Positions 33,322 through 42,865 of a DNA stretch of 59,454 bases are shown one piece after another. The position numbers and the translations under genes are program-made. Source of the DNA: CAZPHU01 sp964419255 (lineage in GTDB: Bacteria > Fibrobacterota > Chitinivibrionia > Chitinivibrionales > CAYFVL01); the NCBI GenBank assembly GCA_964419255.1, contig CAYQOU010000021.1, forward strand, positions 1 to 59,454, written 5' to 3'. Each line of letters begins with the position of its first letter. The stretch's first letter is position 1. Under the pieces are notes generated by a model. The model searched no databases. It was not told the DNA's origin and worked only from the letters and a program-made list of their open reading frames with translations.

Positions 33322-34302
33322 TCAGAAAGTATCCACAGCCTTCGCGTTCCCCTTAGAAACATGCTGCCGATTTCCTGCATCGATGAAATCTCGAATTTTT
33401 TGTTCTATAACTGCTGCCTTGGTGTACACCATGCTGTGTGTGCCTCCCTTTATTACCTCCAATGTGCCATTGTCCAGATAGTCGATTGTCTTCTGTGCAC
33501 TCTCGACCGAAAAAAGTCTGTCCTGATCACCCATCAGCAATAACACGGGCATACGATTGAGGTCTGCGGCATCATGGACAGCATTGTGTTCTCCCAGCGA
33601 AGCACTGATCTGCCTGTAATATGAGGGGTGTTTTATTCGGAGAAGCTTCTTTACACTCGGCTCAGAAGAGCTGGACTCGTAGTTGTCGGCAGAGCGCCGA
33701 TAGAGCTGCTCGACAAACCAGTAAATAATGTAGTCGGGCTGCTCTGATAACCACTGAGTCATCTCGGTTTGCACCTCCGACTGCTCCGAAATAGCCGTTG
33801 ATGCAAGTATTAGATTTCGTATTTTCAGCTCCGGTCGTTGAGCAGCCAGGCCAAGGGCGATTCCCCCACCGAAGCTGACCCCCATGAGAGAAAGTCGCTT
33901 GATATCTCTGATCTCAAGAAAGTCGCTTATAACACGGATATAATCATCATAATCGCCTTTGTACCACGGGCACTGCTCCGGCATATCGTAGGCGATAAGC
34001 TCGTAATCGGAAGAAAGACCGTTGAGATTCAGAAATGTCCTGCCATCCAGATTCAGTCCGTGGATAAATAAAAACACCGGTGCACTGTCGGTCTTTGCAG
34101 GATGATGATAGAAATGGTGGTTAAATGAGCCGTCGGAAGAACCTACCTGCTCGTAAGACCACCCGTTAAGATCCATTCCACCATTTTTTTCTGTCATCGG
34201 GGCAATTCCATCAACCTTTGCCCGATATTCCTGTTCGGGAACAAAGACAGAAAACACACGCAACATCAGGACGAAAGCACCTAAGGCGATTGCTCGAAAC
34301 AT
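33322..34302 (-). CDS. exported alpha/beta hydrolase
   Basis: 326 residues. An N-terminal hydrophobic anchor (FRAIALGAFVLMLRVFSVFV) is followed by an alpha/beta-hydrolase fold with oxyanion loop FLFIHGLNLDG, nucleophile elbow LMGVSFGGGIALG (Ser in GVSFGG), acid Asp in LLMGDQDRLF and His in KGGTHSMVY. All catalytic residues are present. It probably acts in the periplasm or at the membrane on an ester or acyl substrate. First gene of a two-gene operon with the Nudix gene. Confidence 0.85.
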   Translation of the reverse strand: MFRAIALGAFVLMLRVFSVFVPEQEYRAKVDGIAPMTEKNGGMDLNGWSYEQVGSSDGSFNHHFYHHPAKTDSAPVFLFIHGLNLDGRTFLNLNGLSSDYELIAYDMPEQCPWYKGDYDDYIRVISDFLEIRDIKRLSLMGVSFGGGIALGLAAQRPELKIRNLILASTAISEQSEVQTEMTQWLSEQPDYIIYWFVEQLYRRSADNYESSSSEPSVKKLLRIKHPSYYRQISASLGEHNAVHDAADLNRMPVLLLMGDQDRLFSVESAQKTIDYLDNGTLEVIKGGTHSMVYTKAAVIEQKIRDFIDAGNRQHVSKGNAKAVDTF

Positions 34303-34403
34303 GATCTGGACCTCTCAGAAAAGGACAACTCGGTTCTGTTTTTATATATGATATCAAATCTTGTGCCCATTATTCATGGTACGAAAAGGTATTTTTTATT
34401 TTC

Positions 34404-36458
34404 ATGGAAAAATCAAGCCGGCAAACATACGTAACGAATACCAGACACTGCAAGACTCCCGAATTACTCGCTCCGGCAGGATCTCAGGAAAGTTTTCACG
34501 CAGCTATAGAAGCTGGGGCAGATGCGATCTATCTGGGTGTAGATCAGCTAAATGCCCGCCTGCGCGCCAAAAACTTCACCCTTCAGACACTCTCCTACCT
34601 TGTTCCCTATGCGCACAAGAAGGGGATTAAGATTTATGTCACCCTAAACACCCTGGTAAAACAGTCGGAGATGCAGGGTGCTTTGAAGGTGGTCCAGCAA
34701 CTCAGTGAAATGGGTGTTGATGCAATAATCGTACAGGATATCGGTTTTGCGGCGGCAGTTTCGAGACATTTTCCTGCAATTGATGTACACGGCAGTACCC
34801 AGATGGGCATCCATAACAGCATCGGAGCTTTGGCGGCCAAAAAACTGGGAGTTAAGAGGGTGATTCTTGCCCGCGAGCTTTCTGTCGAGGAGATTCGAAA
34901 GATTCAAAAAGCCGCTCCCATTGAAACGGAAATTTTCATACACGGAGCGCTCTGTTACAGTTTCTCGGGTCTTTGCCTGGCAAGCAGTTATCTGGGAGGA
35001 TTAAGCGGCAACCGGGGGCGCTGTACACAGGTGTGTCGTCGCCGTTTCTTCAGTAAAAAACAATCGGGTTTTTTCTTTTCACCCCGCGATTTCTCCGCCC
35101 TGGATTTCATGGAAGCACTGGCTGGTATGAACATTGCCAGTTTTAAAATTGAAGGAAGAATGCGGAGTGCCGAGTATGTACATACCGTAGTGTCTGCGTT
35201 TAGAAAACTTCTGGACACTCCCGATCGAATCGATGAAACACGCGAAATGCTTCGCTTTGATTTCGGCCGCGAAAAGGCCTCCCTGTTTCTGGGGGCCAGA
35301 CAACCCTCCAGCCTGATCACCGCCGACAGACCATCCGGTACCGGTCTTCTTCTGGGAGCGGTCTGCTCATCTGATGCAAATACGATATCCATTCGCACCG
35401 ATGAGCGGCTGTGTATCGGCGACCGATTGAGAATCCATGGTCAGGCAGGCTTTGAGGGCAAAGCCGCCCGTATAGTGGCTGTTGACCCCACCGGGTCGGA
35501 TTCGGTAGCTGTCACGCTGACAGAAGCGTTACCCGCAAAGACCGGAGATCTGGTCTACCTGGTGGGTAGAAAAAAAAGCAAATCATCATCCTGGAACATA
35601 AAAAAGGTACCTGTGCGCCCCGCCCGATACTCAAGAGAGCCCGGTCGGCACACGGACCTTCTGAGCAGGTACAATAAAAACAGTTTCGTCTGCAGGCGCC
35701 AAACCGGGGAGAGAGTATCGGTGCGCGTAGACAACCCCGGTTGGCTTTATATGCTTCACAAAGACGATTATCGGGATATCCAGTTTGCAGGCACACTCTC
35801 CGACTGCCGTACACTCCTGCAAAACAGAAATCTTATTAATCGGTGGCGTCAAAGACTAAGTATTGTTTTGCCCCCGTATATATCCGAACATGATCTTTCA
35901 AAGTGGCGGGAGTTGTTGAAGCAGTTTTCATCGATGGGCATACGCCTAGGTGTAGCCTCGCAGTTTGGGCAAAACCGTCTGTTTCCCGCTGACTGGGAAC
36001 TAACCGCTGATTATCTAATCTGGGCAACCAACCGTTTCTCTCAGCATTTTATTGCTGAGTCCGGATACCAGCGATTTACGTATTCACCCGAGGATGATTT
36101 TGTTAACATGCGCGCAACGGTGCATCGGGCGGGGATTGTATTGGTGTTCGGACATATTCCTCTTTTCGTATCACGTATCAAGCCCGGCATAGAGCCAGGC
36201 AGCCTGCTGATTGATCCGAAAAACGAGTCGTTTCTGACGATGAGCAGAGGGGAGCTTTATTACCTGCTCGGAAAAAAACCGCTTAGCCTCACCCACAGGC
36301 ACAGGCAACTCTCCGAGGCAGGCCTGTCACACTACCTGATTGATCTCTGCTTTATCTCCCCGCACAAAAAAACCATCAAAAATATTCTTCAAGCCTGGCA
36401 TAGTAACAGTAAGATACCCGAAACCACGATTTTTAACCACAAATTTGGATTGAAATAA
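34404..36458 (+). CDS. peptidase U32 family protein (RlhA/TrhP-like)
   Basis: 684 residues. The N-terminus TPELLAPAGSQESFHAAIEAGADAIYLGVDQLNAR is the U32 start, and EIFIHGALCYSFSGLCLAS is the family signature with its Cys pair, continuing GNRGRCTQVCRRRF (Cys residues that could bind an Fe-S cluster). Long U32 proteins are now tied to 23S rRNA or tRNA hydroxylation (RlhA, TrhP) rather than proteolysis. The C-terminal about 350 residues are the extra domain of the long form. No strong ribosome-binding site is visible. Which RNA it modifies cannot be decided here. Confidence 0.85.
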   Translation: MEKSSRQTYVTNTRHCKTPELLAPAGSQESFHAAIEAGADAIYLGVDQLNARLRAKNFTLQTLSYLVPYAHKKGIKIYVTLNTLVKQSEMQGALKVVQQLSEMGVDAIIVQDIGFAAAVSRHFPAIDVHGSTQMGIHNSIGALAAKKLGVKRVILARELSVEEIRKIQKAAPIETEIFIHGALCYSFSGLCLASSYLGGLSGNRGRCTQVCRRRFFSKKQSGFFFSPRDFSALDFMEALAGMNIASFKIEGRMRSAEYVHTVVSAFRKLLDTPDRIDETREMLRFDFGREKASLFLGARQPSSLITADRPSGTGLLLGAVCSSDANTISIRTDERLCIGDRLRIHGQAGFEGKAARIVAVDPTGSDSVAVTLTEALPAKTGDLVYLVGRKKSKSSSWNIKKVPVRPARYSREPGRHTDLLSRYNKNSFVCRRQTGERVSVRVDNPGWLYMLHKDDYRDIQFAGTLSDCRTLLQNRNLINRWRQRLSIVLPPYISEHDLSKWRELLKQFSSMGIRLGVASQFGQNRLFPADWELTADYLIWATNRFSQHFIAESGYQRFTYSPEDDFVNMRATVHRAGIVLVFGHIPLFVSRIKPGIEPGSLLIDPKNESFLTMSRGELYYLLGKKPLSLTHRHRQLSEAGLSHYLIDLCFISPHKKTIKNILQAWHSNSKIPETTIFNHKFGLK

Positions 36459-36660
36459 ATGCGAAATTGTGTCATGCTTGATAACAGGAGGATCTCTTCC
36501 AAAAAACTCTCAATAGGAGCACAAGCTTTGCAGTCTGCCAGGTTGAATGTTCAAAAAGGATCATTTATTTTCCTATCCCAGCCGGCGTACGGTATATGCC
36601 TACGATCGGCCATTTTTATGTGGATTCTATTCATTTTTTCCATATCTGGAGTATTTTCAC

Positions 36661-37956
36661 ATGCCGCTTAATCCACAAGCTGCCGAACTAAATGGTGCCA
36701 TAAGAACGCACAACCATCATGTCTTCTCGCTTTTATCGGAGAAAGGGAAAAACATCTTTTTTCCGAAGCGAGGCATTCTGGGACAGACGGCTGAAGCAAA
36801 GAAATGCAAAATCAATGCAACCATCGGCAGCGCCAAGGAAGAAAACGGTACGACCATGTGCCTGGATACTCTGGCAGAAAAAGTAAAACTCTCCGCAGAG
36901 GATGTGTTTACCTATACGTCAAGTTATGGCAAACTGGTTCTGAGAGAAAAATGGCAGGATCTGATATATCACAAAAATCCCGGATTACACGGAAGAGAAA
37001 TCTCCCTGCCGGTGATCTGCAGCGCACTTACTCACGGCTTGTCGATGGGAGGATACCTTTTCTGCGATTCTGGCGACAAGATCATAGTCCCGGAGCTGTT
37101 CTGGGAAAACTATCGCATGGTATTCGAACAGGCGTACAATGCTCACCTGCAGACGTTTAACACATTCACCCGGGCCGGCAGATTTGACTGTGAGGCAATG
37201 AAGCGGGCACTTCTGAGCGGAGCACCAGGCAAACGCATTCTTTTGCTGAACTTCCCCAATAATCCGACCGGCTATACACCGACAGAGCACGAGGTCGTCA
37301 GTATTAAACAGGCGATTCTGGAGACCGCCCAGGCCGGCAACCAGATTGTAGTTTTTGTGGATGATGCCTATTTCGGGCTGGTTTATGAACAGGATGTGAC
37401 CAGAGAATCTATTTTTGTGCAACTGTCAGATCTTGACGAAAGGGTACTAGCGGTTAAATTTGATGGAGCAACCAAAGAAGACTATGCATGGGGATTCAGA
37501 ATCGGGTTTGTCACATTCGGGTGCAAGAATGGATCCGAGGAGCTGTATGTCGCGCTCGAACACAAGCTCTCGGGAGCCGTTCGGGGTAGCATATCAAACG
37601 CCTCCCACCTGGCGCAGTCTCTGCTTCTGGACACATTTACCGCCCCCGATTACTTAAATGAAAAGCAACGTAAGTTTAATGTACTAAAACAGCGCTACGA
37701 TCGCATTCGTCAAATAATGGCCGGCCATCCGGAGTACGACTCGGAATTTTCGTCTCTGCCTTTCAATTCAGGTTATTTTATGTGCATAAAACCTCACCGA
37801 ATCGATGCAGAGACATTGCGTCAGAAGCTTTTAGCCGATTACAGCACCGGGGTGATCGCACAGAAGGGGGTCATTCGAATCGCATTCTCTTCCACCCCGC
37901 TTCATTTTCTCGATGAACTCTTTGATAATATCTACCAGGCAAGCAAAAGCCTCTGA
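36661..37956 (+). CDS. class I/II aminotransferase (PLP-dependent)
   Basis: 431 residues from the ATG at 36661, chosen because ctggag lies nine bases upstream; the frame is open 114 bases further but without family-like sequence. Fold type I landmarks: TSSYGKLVLREKW, LLNFPNNPTGYTPTEHE, FVDDAYFGLVYE, and the PLP lysine in VKFDGATKEDYAWGFRIGFVTFG. The amino donor and acceptor cannot be predicted. It precedes a HAD phosphatase by one base, and the pair may act in one pathway. Confidence 0.85.
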   Translation: MPLNPQAAELNGAIRTHNHHVFSLLSEKGKNIFFPKRGILGQTAEAKKCKINATIGSAKEENGTTMCLDTLAEKVKLSAEDVFTYTSSYGKLVLREKWQDLIYHKNPGLHGREISLPVICSALTHGLSMGGYLFCDSGDKIIVPELFWENYRMVFEQAYNAHLQTFNTFTRAGRFDCEAMKRALLSGAPGKRILLLNFPNNPTGYTPTEHEVVSIKQAILETAQAGNQIVVFVDDAYFGLVYEQDVTRESIFVQLSDLDERVLAVKFDGATKEDYAWGFRIGFVTFGCKNGSEELYVALEHKLSGAVRGSISNASHLAQSLLLDTFTAPDYLNEKQRKFNVLKQRYDRIRQIMAGHPEYDSEFSSLPFNSGYFMCIKPHRIDAETLRQKLLADYSTGVIAQKGVIRIAFSSTPLHFLDELFDNIYQASKSL

Positions 37957-37957
37957 T

Positions 37958-38650
37958 ATGAACATGAACAATCAGTCTCCAACTCACATACGCGGTATTA
38001 TTTTCGATCTCGATGGTACCCTTTACAAAATGAAGTGGTTTTTCAAACCACTTCTCACGATCATGCTTTTCCCAAAGAGCCTGCTTCTGCCCCGATATAT
38101 GAACGTAAGAAGACAATATGCGGGTAAGGATCACGATGGCGGGACCCCTCTTCTCATGGCTCTTGCCGAAGATCTGGCAGGCAAAAAAGGCGACCGGAAT
38201 TCACAACAGATGCATGACTGGATTATTCGGCACTTTTATACCGCATTCGAAAATGTGATGCCTCTTCTCAGGGGAAGCCGTCCGGGACTAAACGAACTTC
38301 TTGGCCGACTCCGCGATAATGACATAAGATTGGGAGTACTCTCCGATTTTGACCGTGTAGCACAGCGACTAAACGGCCTGAGGATCCCTCCGCAGCTGTT
38401 TGATACTCTGGCCTCGACCGAATCATCAGGCTGCCTCAAGCCTTCTCCTACATGCTTTCTTTCCATATCATCCCAATGGAACATTGCTCCCCACAGTATA
38501 CTTGTGATCGGCGACAGAGCCGACACCGATGGTTTAGGGGCTCAAAATGCAGGCATGAATTTTATTCAAATAACCGACTCTCCTTCAGATAAAAAGCAGG
38601 CTCTCACCTGGAAGCAGGTAAAAAAGCTGCTTGACTCCATACTCGAATAA
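37958..38650 (+). CDS. HAD superfamily phosphatase
   Basis: 230 residues from the ATG just after the aminotransferase stop (tgatATG). HAD motif I is FDLDGTLYK, motif II LSDFD (Ser/Asp), and motif III/IV GDRADTDGLGAQNAGM. A small cap domain lies between motif I and II, with basic/hydrophobic residues (KWFFKPLLTIMLFPKSLL) that are unusual for a soluble cap. Probably a small-molecule phosphatase in the cytoplasm. Substrate unknown. Confidence 0.8.
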   Translation: MNMNNQSPTHIRGIIFDLDGTLYKMKWFFKPLLTIMLFPKSLLLPRYMNVRRQYAGKDHDGGTPLLMALAEDLAGKKGDRNSQQMHDWIIRHFYTAFENVMPLLRGSRPGLNELLGRLRDNDIRLGVLSDFDRVAQRLNGLRIPPQLFDTLASTESSGCLKPSPTCFLSISSQWNIAPHSILVIGDRADTDGLGAQNAGMNFIQITDSPSDKKQALTWKQVKKLLDSILE

Positions 38651-38783
38651 TTGGGGCTATTTCTGTCCAGACTGAATCAGGCATCCTGCGATTTTCCTCT
38701 TATTTGATTCAAATTCCACAGAGCAAGACTGCAGCCTACTATTTTTGTACAAGGTTTTTTCATCTCATCAACAGGAGAAGAAT

Positions 38784-39392
38784 ATGAATAAGAAAATCGT
38801 GGATGCCAGAGGCATGCTGTGCCCCAAACCGCTGATAATGACGAAAAAGGCGCTCAACGAACTTGCCGTCAATCAGACAATGATTGTTCAGATCGACAAC
38901 GAGACCTCCAAACAAAACGTCGAGCGATTTCTCAATGACAATCATATGGAAACCGAGGTGCTGGAGAACAACGGCTTTTTTGAGCTTCATGTAACCAAAC
39001 GTGAACAGCAACTGGCTAGTCCCGATGCTGAAAGTTACTGCACACCGGAGCCGAGTAAGCCACATGTGGTGGCAGTAGGGAGCGATGTCATGGGCATGGG
39101 CGATCATGACCTGGGGGAGATTTTGATGAAGGCGTTCATAAACACACTCCACGAGGTTTCGCCTCTTCCCGGTGCAGTCGTATTTTATAACCGGGGCATA
39201 TTTCTTGCTTTGGAAAATTCTCCGGTAATCGATTCTCTCAAGAAACTGCACCAAAAGGGAGTAACAATACTGGTATGCGGAACGTGTGCCGACTATTTTG
39301 ATAAGAAATCGAGCGTGAAGGTTGGAATCACTTCAAATATGTATACAATTCTGGAAACCATGACCCAGGCTGGTCATGTGATCAAACCATAA
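38784..39392 (+). CDS. yedF: selenium-associated sulfurtransferase-like protein YedF
   Basis: 202 residues from the ATG at 38784 (aacaggagaagaat upstream). Residues 1-75 are a TusA/SirA-like domain with the Cys motif ARGMLCPKPLI. Residues of about 85-202 are a DsrE-like domain (VVAVGSDVMGMGDHDLGEILMKAFINTL, VTILVCGTCADYF). This two-domain form is the YedF family, which tracks with selenophosphate metabolism. The two genes behind it belong to the same set. Proposed role: carrying sulfur or selenium. Confidence 0.9.
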   Translation: MNKKIVDARGMLCPKPLIMTKKALNELAVNQTMIVQIDNETSKQNVERFLNDNHMETEVLENNGFFELHVTKREQQLASPDAESYCTPEPSKPHVVAVGSDVMGMGDHDLGEILMKAFINTLHEVSPLPGAVVFYNRGIFLALENSPVIDSLKKLHQKGVTILVCGTCADYFDKKSSVKVGITSNMYTILETMTQAGHVIKP

Positions 39393-39404
39393 GCGACAAC
39401 CAGT

Positions 39405-40520
39405 ATGAACACCTATTTTGATAATGCCGCCACCTCTTTTCCCAAGTCACCGGCCGTTGCACAGGCGATGAGTCGGTATCTCAATGTGATCGGAGGCCCT
39501 TATGGCAGAAGCGCCTATCCACGCGCAATCACGGTCGCCGGAATCGTGGAGGAGATACGGGAGCGGGTAAGCACCATCCTGCATACGGCCAACGGAGATG
39601 GAATAGTATTCACCCACAATGCCACTCATGCGATAAATATCGTACTCAACAGCGTGCTGTCTCCCGGCACTCATGTGCTTATCTCCCCGCTTGAGCACAA
39701 CGCCGTTACCCGCACTCTTCAGCATCTGCATCACCATAGAGGGGTCATCTGGGATATTCTCCCCCACCGCCCCGACGGCAGGATTATTCCCTCGCAGATA
39801 CCTGCCTGCATATCCAGGCAGACGGTACTGGTGATTGTCAACCATCAGAGTAATGTAAACGGGCTTATACAGCCGGTCAGGGAGATAAAAGAGCAGATCG
39901 GGGACATCCCCCTTCTTCTGGATGCTGCTCAGTCGTTAGGTTCTTCGAAAGTGAAAGCCGACAGCTGGCATATCGACTTTATAGCATTCACCGGGCACAA
40001 AAGCCTCTTGGGTCCTCCCGGGACAGGGGGGCTGTTTATGAAAGATCACAATCGTATCCGTCCGTTTTTTTTTGGAGGAACGGGAAGCAATTCGGAGCAG
40101 TTTGAAATGCCGGAAAACCTACCCGACCGGCTGGAGGCGGGCACGCCTAATCTTGCCGGAATTTTCGGGCTTGGCGCAGCACTCTCGGATCACCCAAAAC
40201 CCTGTCATAGTCGAAAGCAATATCTCGAGATGATTGATATGCTTACGCAGATAAGGGGGCTCACACTGCTAAAAGCCGGCGATCCTGCCGAGCAGGGAAA
40301 CACCTTTTCGATTACCGCTCACGGCCACGACTGTGCCGAGCTGGGCTTGCAGCTAAGTCAGCGTTTTGGTATCGATACCCGCGCGGGACTTCACTGCGCC
40401 CCTCTCGCTCATAAGACACTTAAAACATTTCCATCCGGAAGCATCAGAATTTCAGTCTCTCCTTATCACACGCCCGATGACTTTTTGTATCTTATTGATG
40501 CATTGAAGACACTTGTATGA
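39405..40520 (+). CDS. class V aminotransferase, cysteine desulfurase/selenocysteine lyase-like
   Basis: 371 residues. PLP fold type I class V: TYFDNAATSFPKSPAV start, VNHQSNVNGLIQPV, LLLDAAQSLG, PLP lysine in FIAFTGHKSLLGPPGTGGL, and the persulfide/selenide Cys in TRAGLHCAPLAHKTL. This matches the EF2568-type family found with YedF and DUF3343. It would release S or Se from cysteine or selenocysteine. It overlaps the DUF3343 gene by four bases. Confidence 0.9.
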   Translation: MNTYFDNAATSFPKSPAVAQAMSRYLNVIGGPYGRSAYPRAITVAGIVEEIRERVSTILHTANGDGIVFTHNATHAINIVLNSVLSPGTHVLISPLEHNAVTRTLQHLHHHRGVIWDILPHRPDGRIIPSQIPACISRQTVLVIVNHQSNVNGLIQPVREIKEQIGDIPLLLDAAQSLGSSKVKADSWHIDFIAFTGHKSLLGPPGTGGLFMKDHNRIRPFFFGGTGSNSEQFEMPENLPDRLEAGTPNLAGIFGLGAALSDHPKPCHSRKQYLEMIDMLTQIRGLTLLKAGDPAEQGNTFSITAHGHDCAELGLQLSQRFGIDTRAGLHCAPLAHKTLKTFPSGSIRISVSPYHTPDDFLYLIDALKTLV

Positions 40521-40735
40521 TGAATCGGACATTTTTTCTTTTTAAGACGACAAGAGATGCGATCAAAGCGGAGCGCATCCTAACGGCTCATCACAAGAGG
40601 GTTAGAGTAATACCCGTACCGAGGAGTATTTCATCCGAATGCGGAATGGCGCTTGAATTTACACAGGAAAACCCCCTGGAATTACAACAGCTGTTACATA
40701 CCGAAAACATATCTGTAATCATTCGGCATGGATAG
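40517..40735 (+). CDS. DUF3343 putative Se/S carrier-like protein
   Basis: 72 residues. RTFFLFKTTRDAIKAERIL at the start and RVIPVPRSISSECGMALEF in the middle are the DUF3343 pattern; the Cys in SSECGMAL is the likely carrier residue. It is the third member of the YedF, class V aminotransferase, DUF3343 set. Its ATG overlaps the preceding stop (ATGA). Confidence 0.85.
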   Translation: MMNRTFFLFKTTRDAIKAERILTAHHKRVRVIPVPRSISSECGMALEFTQENPLELQQLLHTENISVIIRHG

Positions 40736-40764
40736 AATACCTCTCATCCATATCAGGTCACAAT

Positions 40765-40800
40765 CCTGTTTTCCGGCCCGAATCGGATCGGGAAAACAGG
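40765..40800 (+). terminator. stem-loop after the selenium-type cluster
   Basis: cctgttttcc pairs with gggaaaacagg across a 15-base interior containing a smaller tcgg/ccga pairing. A T-run is missing on the plus side. It sits between the DUF3343 gene and the kinase gene. Confidence 0.45.
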
Positions 40801-40882
40801 TGCAAACAAGCTAATTCAATGATATATTTACAGGTTCAAGGCTCTTAGACGGCCGTACCGAAACCCAATAATCATTTAGGCG

Positions 40883-42598
40883 ATGCAACCACTTAGTTTA
40901 CAGAAGATTGAACAGCTGAAGACGTTGATGGAGCTGGTCGATTTCGAAGATGCGATCGGTTTCGAATTTGAACGACTCGTCGATGATGTGGTTGCGGAGC
41001 GTCTCAATGCGGGGCTGTTCTGGTCCAGCCTGCTGCGTCAGTGTTTCAGCGGACTGAGCAGCTCCAAAATCATCTCTATACTACAGGATCCTAATGAGCG
41101 TTACCGCCTTCGAAATTTTATGAAAGTCGCAGCTCCCCCGCGATTAAAAATGTTTATGGGCACCATGCTTAACCTTCATGATTCGAACTCCAAAGTCGCA
41201 CTCATACATCCGGAAGAATGGAACCTGGATGCAGGAAACTTTATCGAGACTTTTTATTTCGATAATATAAGACAGGAGTTTGTCTCATTTCTGGACCCGG
41301 GTAAGGTTATTGTTCGTGTATACTACAGTCTGGATCACACGCTTGGAGAGGGTTCGGAGGCGACGCTTCATTTCGCACTGATGGGAATGGCCCGTAAGAT
41401 TTCCGAGGACAGTTCTTTGCCATTGAAGAAGCGATACGTTCCGTTCACTGATGGCAGGGGACGTCTGTTGGTGTCACAGAATATCATGGTGGCCAAAAAA
41501 CCTCACTCTTCAAAATCAGGCAAAGCAGTTATAGACCTGCAAAGACACCAGAACGGCTCTATCAATCTCCGGGATCTTACCCTTCCCCATCTTTATACGC
41601 CTGAAAGCAAAAAAACTTTGCCCGGATTATGGTCACTGCCTCGATTTGCGGATTTCGGAAAAGACAGGCGTCTGTACTACGAGTATGTGGAAGGTTGGCC
41701 GTTGCAGGAGCTGCTCCTGGATGATCGTTTCGATCTCCTGGCAAGACTGATTACTCTCAAACATATCGCCCAGGCACTTCACTATATGCATTCTAAAGGC
41801 TACATACATAATGACATAAAGCCACAGAACATTATAATTGCACGTACCGGGATAGCAACCATTATCGACTTCGGATTGACAGAAAAGTACACCAATATGT
41901 ACAAGCAGATGGATAGCCCGCTATATAAAAAGATCACCGGTACTCCCTTCTACATGTCACCGGAGCAGATCACCAAACGCTCCCAAACCACCCAGACCAC
42001 GACCGAAATCAGATACGCCGCCTCTGTCAACTCCGCAGATGAGCTTGCAATGCTCCGCCGGGAAACTCCCGAGCGAATCGTCATGATCGGAGGAATACCA
42101 TTTAAGGAGGTCGATGAATGGTCATTCGAACCCAAGAGTCCGTTTTTTCATGATGAGTATCTGGACGAAAATTTCTTTGTCAGCGAGCAGGGGGATGTGG
42201 TTCCGATAACCGGAAAATCAGACATTTTTTCTTTGGGAGTAAACATCCTTTTTCTGACCACCGGAGAGGCTCATATAAAGGAGGCATCCGATACTCAGAA
42301 GATGCTCAAACAGATAGCCACATATCAAATCAATCTGCCCGACATCGAAGCGCTCATGCCCCAGCCTCTCAATATCACCGAGGGCACAGTCCAGGGATGC
42401 TATAAGGAGCGGCTCAAGGATCTTATCACCTCCATGCTCCAGCTTTTTCCTCACCGTCGCCCTTGCGCCCAGGAGGTCGCCGATCAGCTACAGGAGATCA
42501 TCTGGTTGTACTTCGGTGGAGACAGAACCTTTTTCAGCACCTTTGATGACGAGTGTACTTATTTACGAAACCGAATTTATCGCAAGAATCCTGAGTAG
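40883..42598 (+). CDS. divergent Ser/Thr protein kinase with unusual insert
   Basis: 571 residues. The C-lobe is clear: YIHNDIKPQNIII (HND for HRD, residues 309-316), IDFGLTEKY (DFG, 329-331), GTPFYMSPEQ (353-362) and SDIFSLGVN (446-452). About 80 residues lie between SPEQ and SDIFSLG, where about 10 are usual. A Gly-rich loop may be GEGSEATLHFA (about 155-165), with the ATP-Lys in the later VAKK (204-206), again far apart. Residues 1-145 are of unknown fold. No membrane segment; a cytoplasmic signalling or scaffold kinase is likely. It stands alone on its strand. Confidence 0.75.
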   Translation: MQPLSLQKIEQLKTLMELVDFEDAIGFEFERLVDDVVAERLNAGLFWSSLLRQCFSGLSSSKIISILQDPNERYRLRNFMKVAAPPRLKMFMGTMLNLHDSNSKVALIHPEEWNLDAGNFIETFYFDNIRQEFVSFLDPGKVIVRVYYSLDHTLGEGSEATLHFALMGMARKISEDSSLPLKKRYVPFTDGRGRLLVSQNIMVAKKPHSSKSGKAVIDLQRHQNGSINLRDLTLPHLYTPESKKTLPGLWSLPRFADFGKDRRLYYEYVEGWPLQELLLDDRFDLLARLITLKHIAQALHYMHSKGYIHNDIKPQNIIIARTGIATIIDFGLTEKYTNMYKQMDSPLYKKITGTPFYMSPEQITKRSQTTQTTTEIRYAASVNSADELAMLRRETPERIVMIGGIPFKEVDEWSFEPKSPFFHDEYLDENFFVSEQGDVVPITGKSDIFSLGVNILFLTTGEAHIKEASDTQKMLKQIATYQINLPDIEALMPQPLNITEGTVQGCYKERLKDLITSMLQLFPHRRPCAQEVADQLQEIIWLYFGGDRTFFSTFDDECTYLRNRIYRKNPE

Positions 42599-42865
42599 AG
42601 GCGTTTTTTTCACTTTCTCATCGCAGCCAGAAAATTGACGAAATCCCGGCCACGGTTCCTGTCTTTGATACTTGTTTTTCATTGCTTGACCGCGCACATG
42701 CGCGAAAGGGAGAATGATGCTTCCTGTAACATCTTTCATATCAACAGTTTGTGCACTAAGGACAGATATCGTTTCGGATGTATACTAACCGGAAATATCT
42801 CCTCCCTCTGGTATGTCTTTTGCTCCTTTCAAAATAGGGAGATATTACGGAAGGGGGCACCTTCT

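Noticed and set aside
36459..36671. 70-codon frame between the U32 and aminotransferase genes
   Set aside because: Possible membrane peptide, but no ribosome-binding site before the ATG and it overlaps the aminotransferase start; left out.
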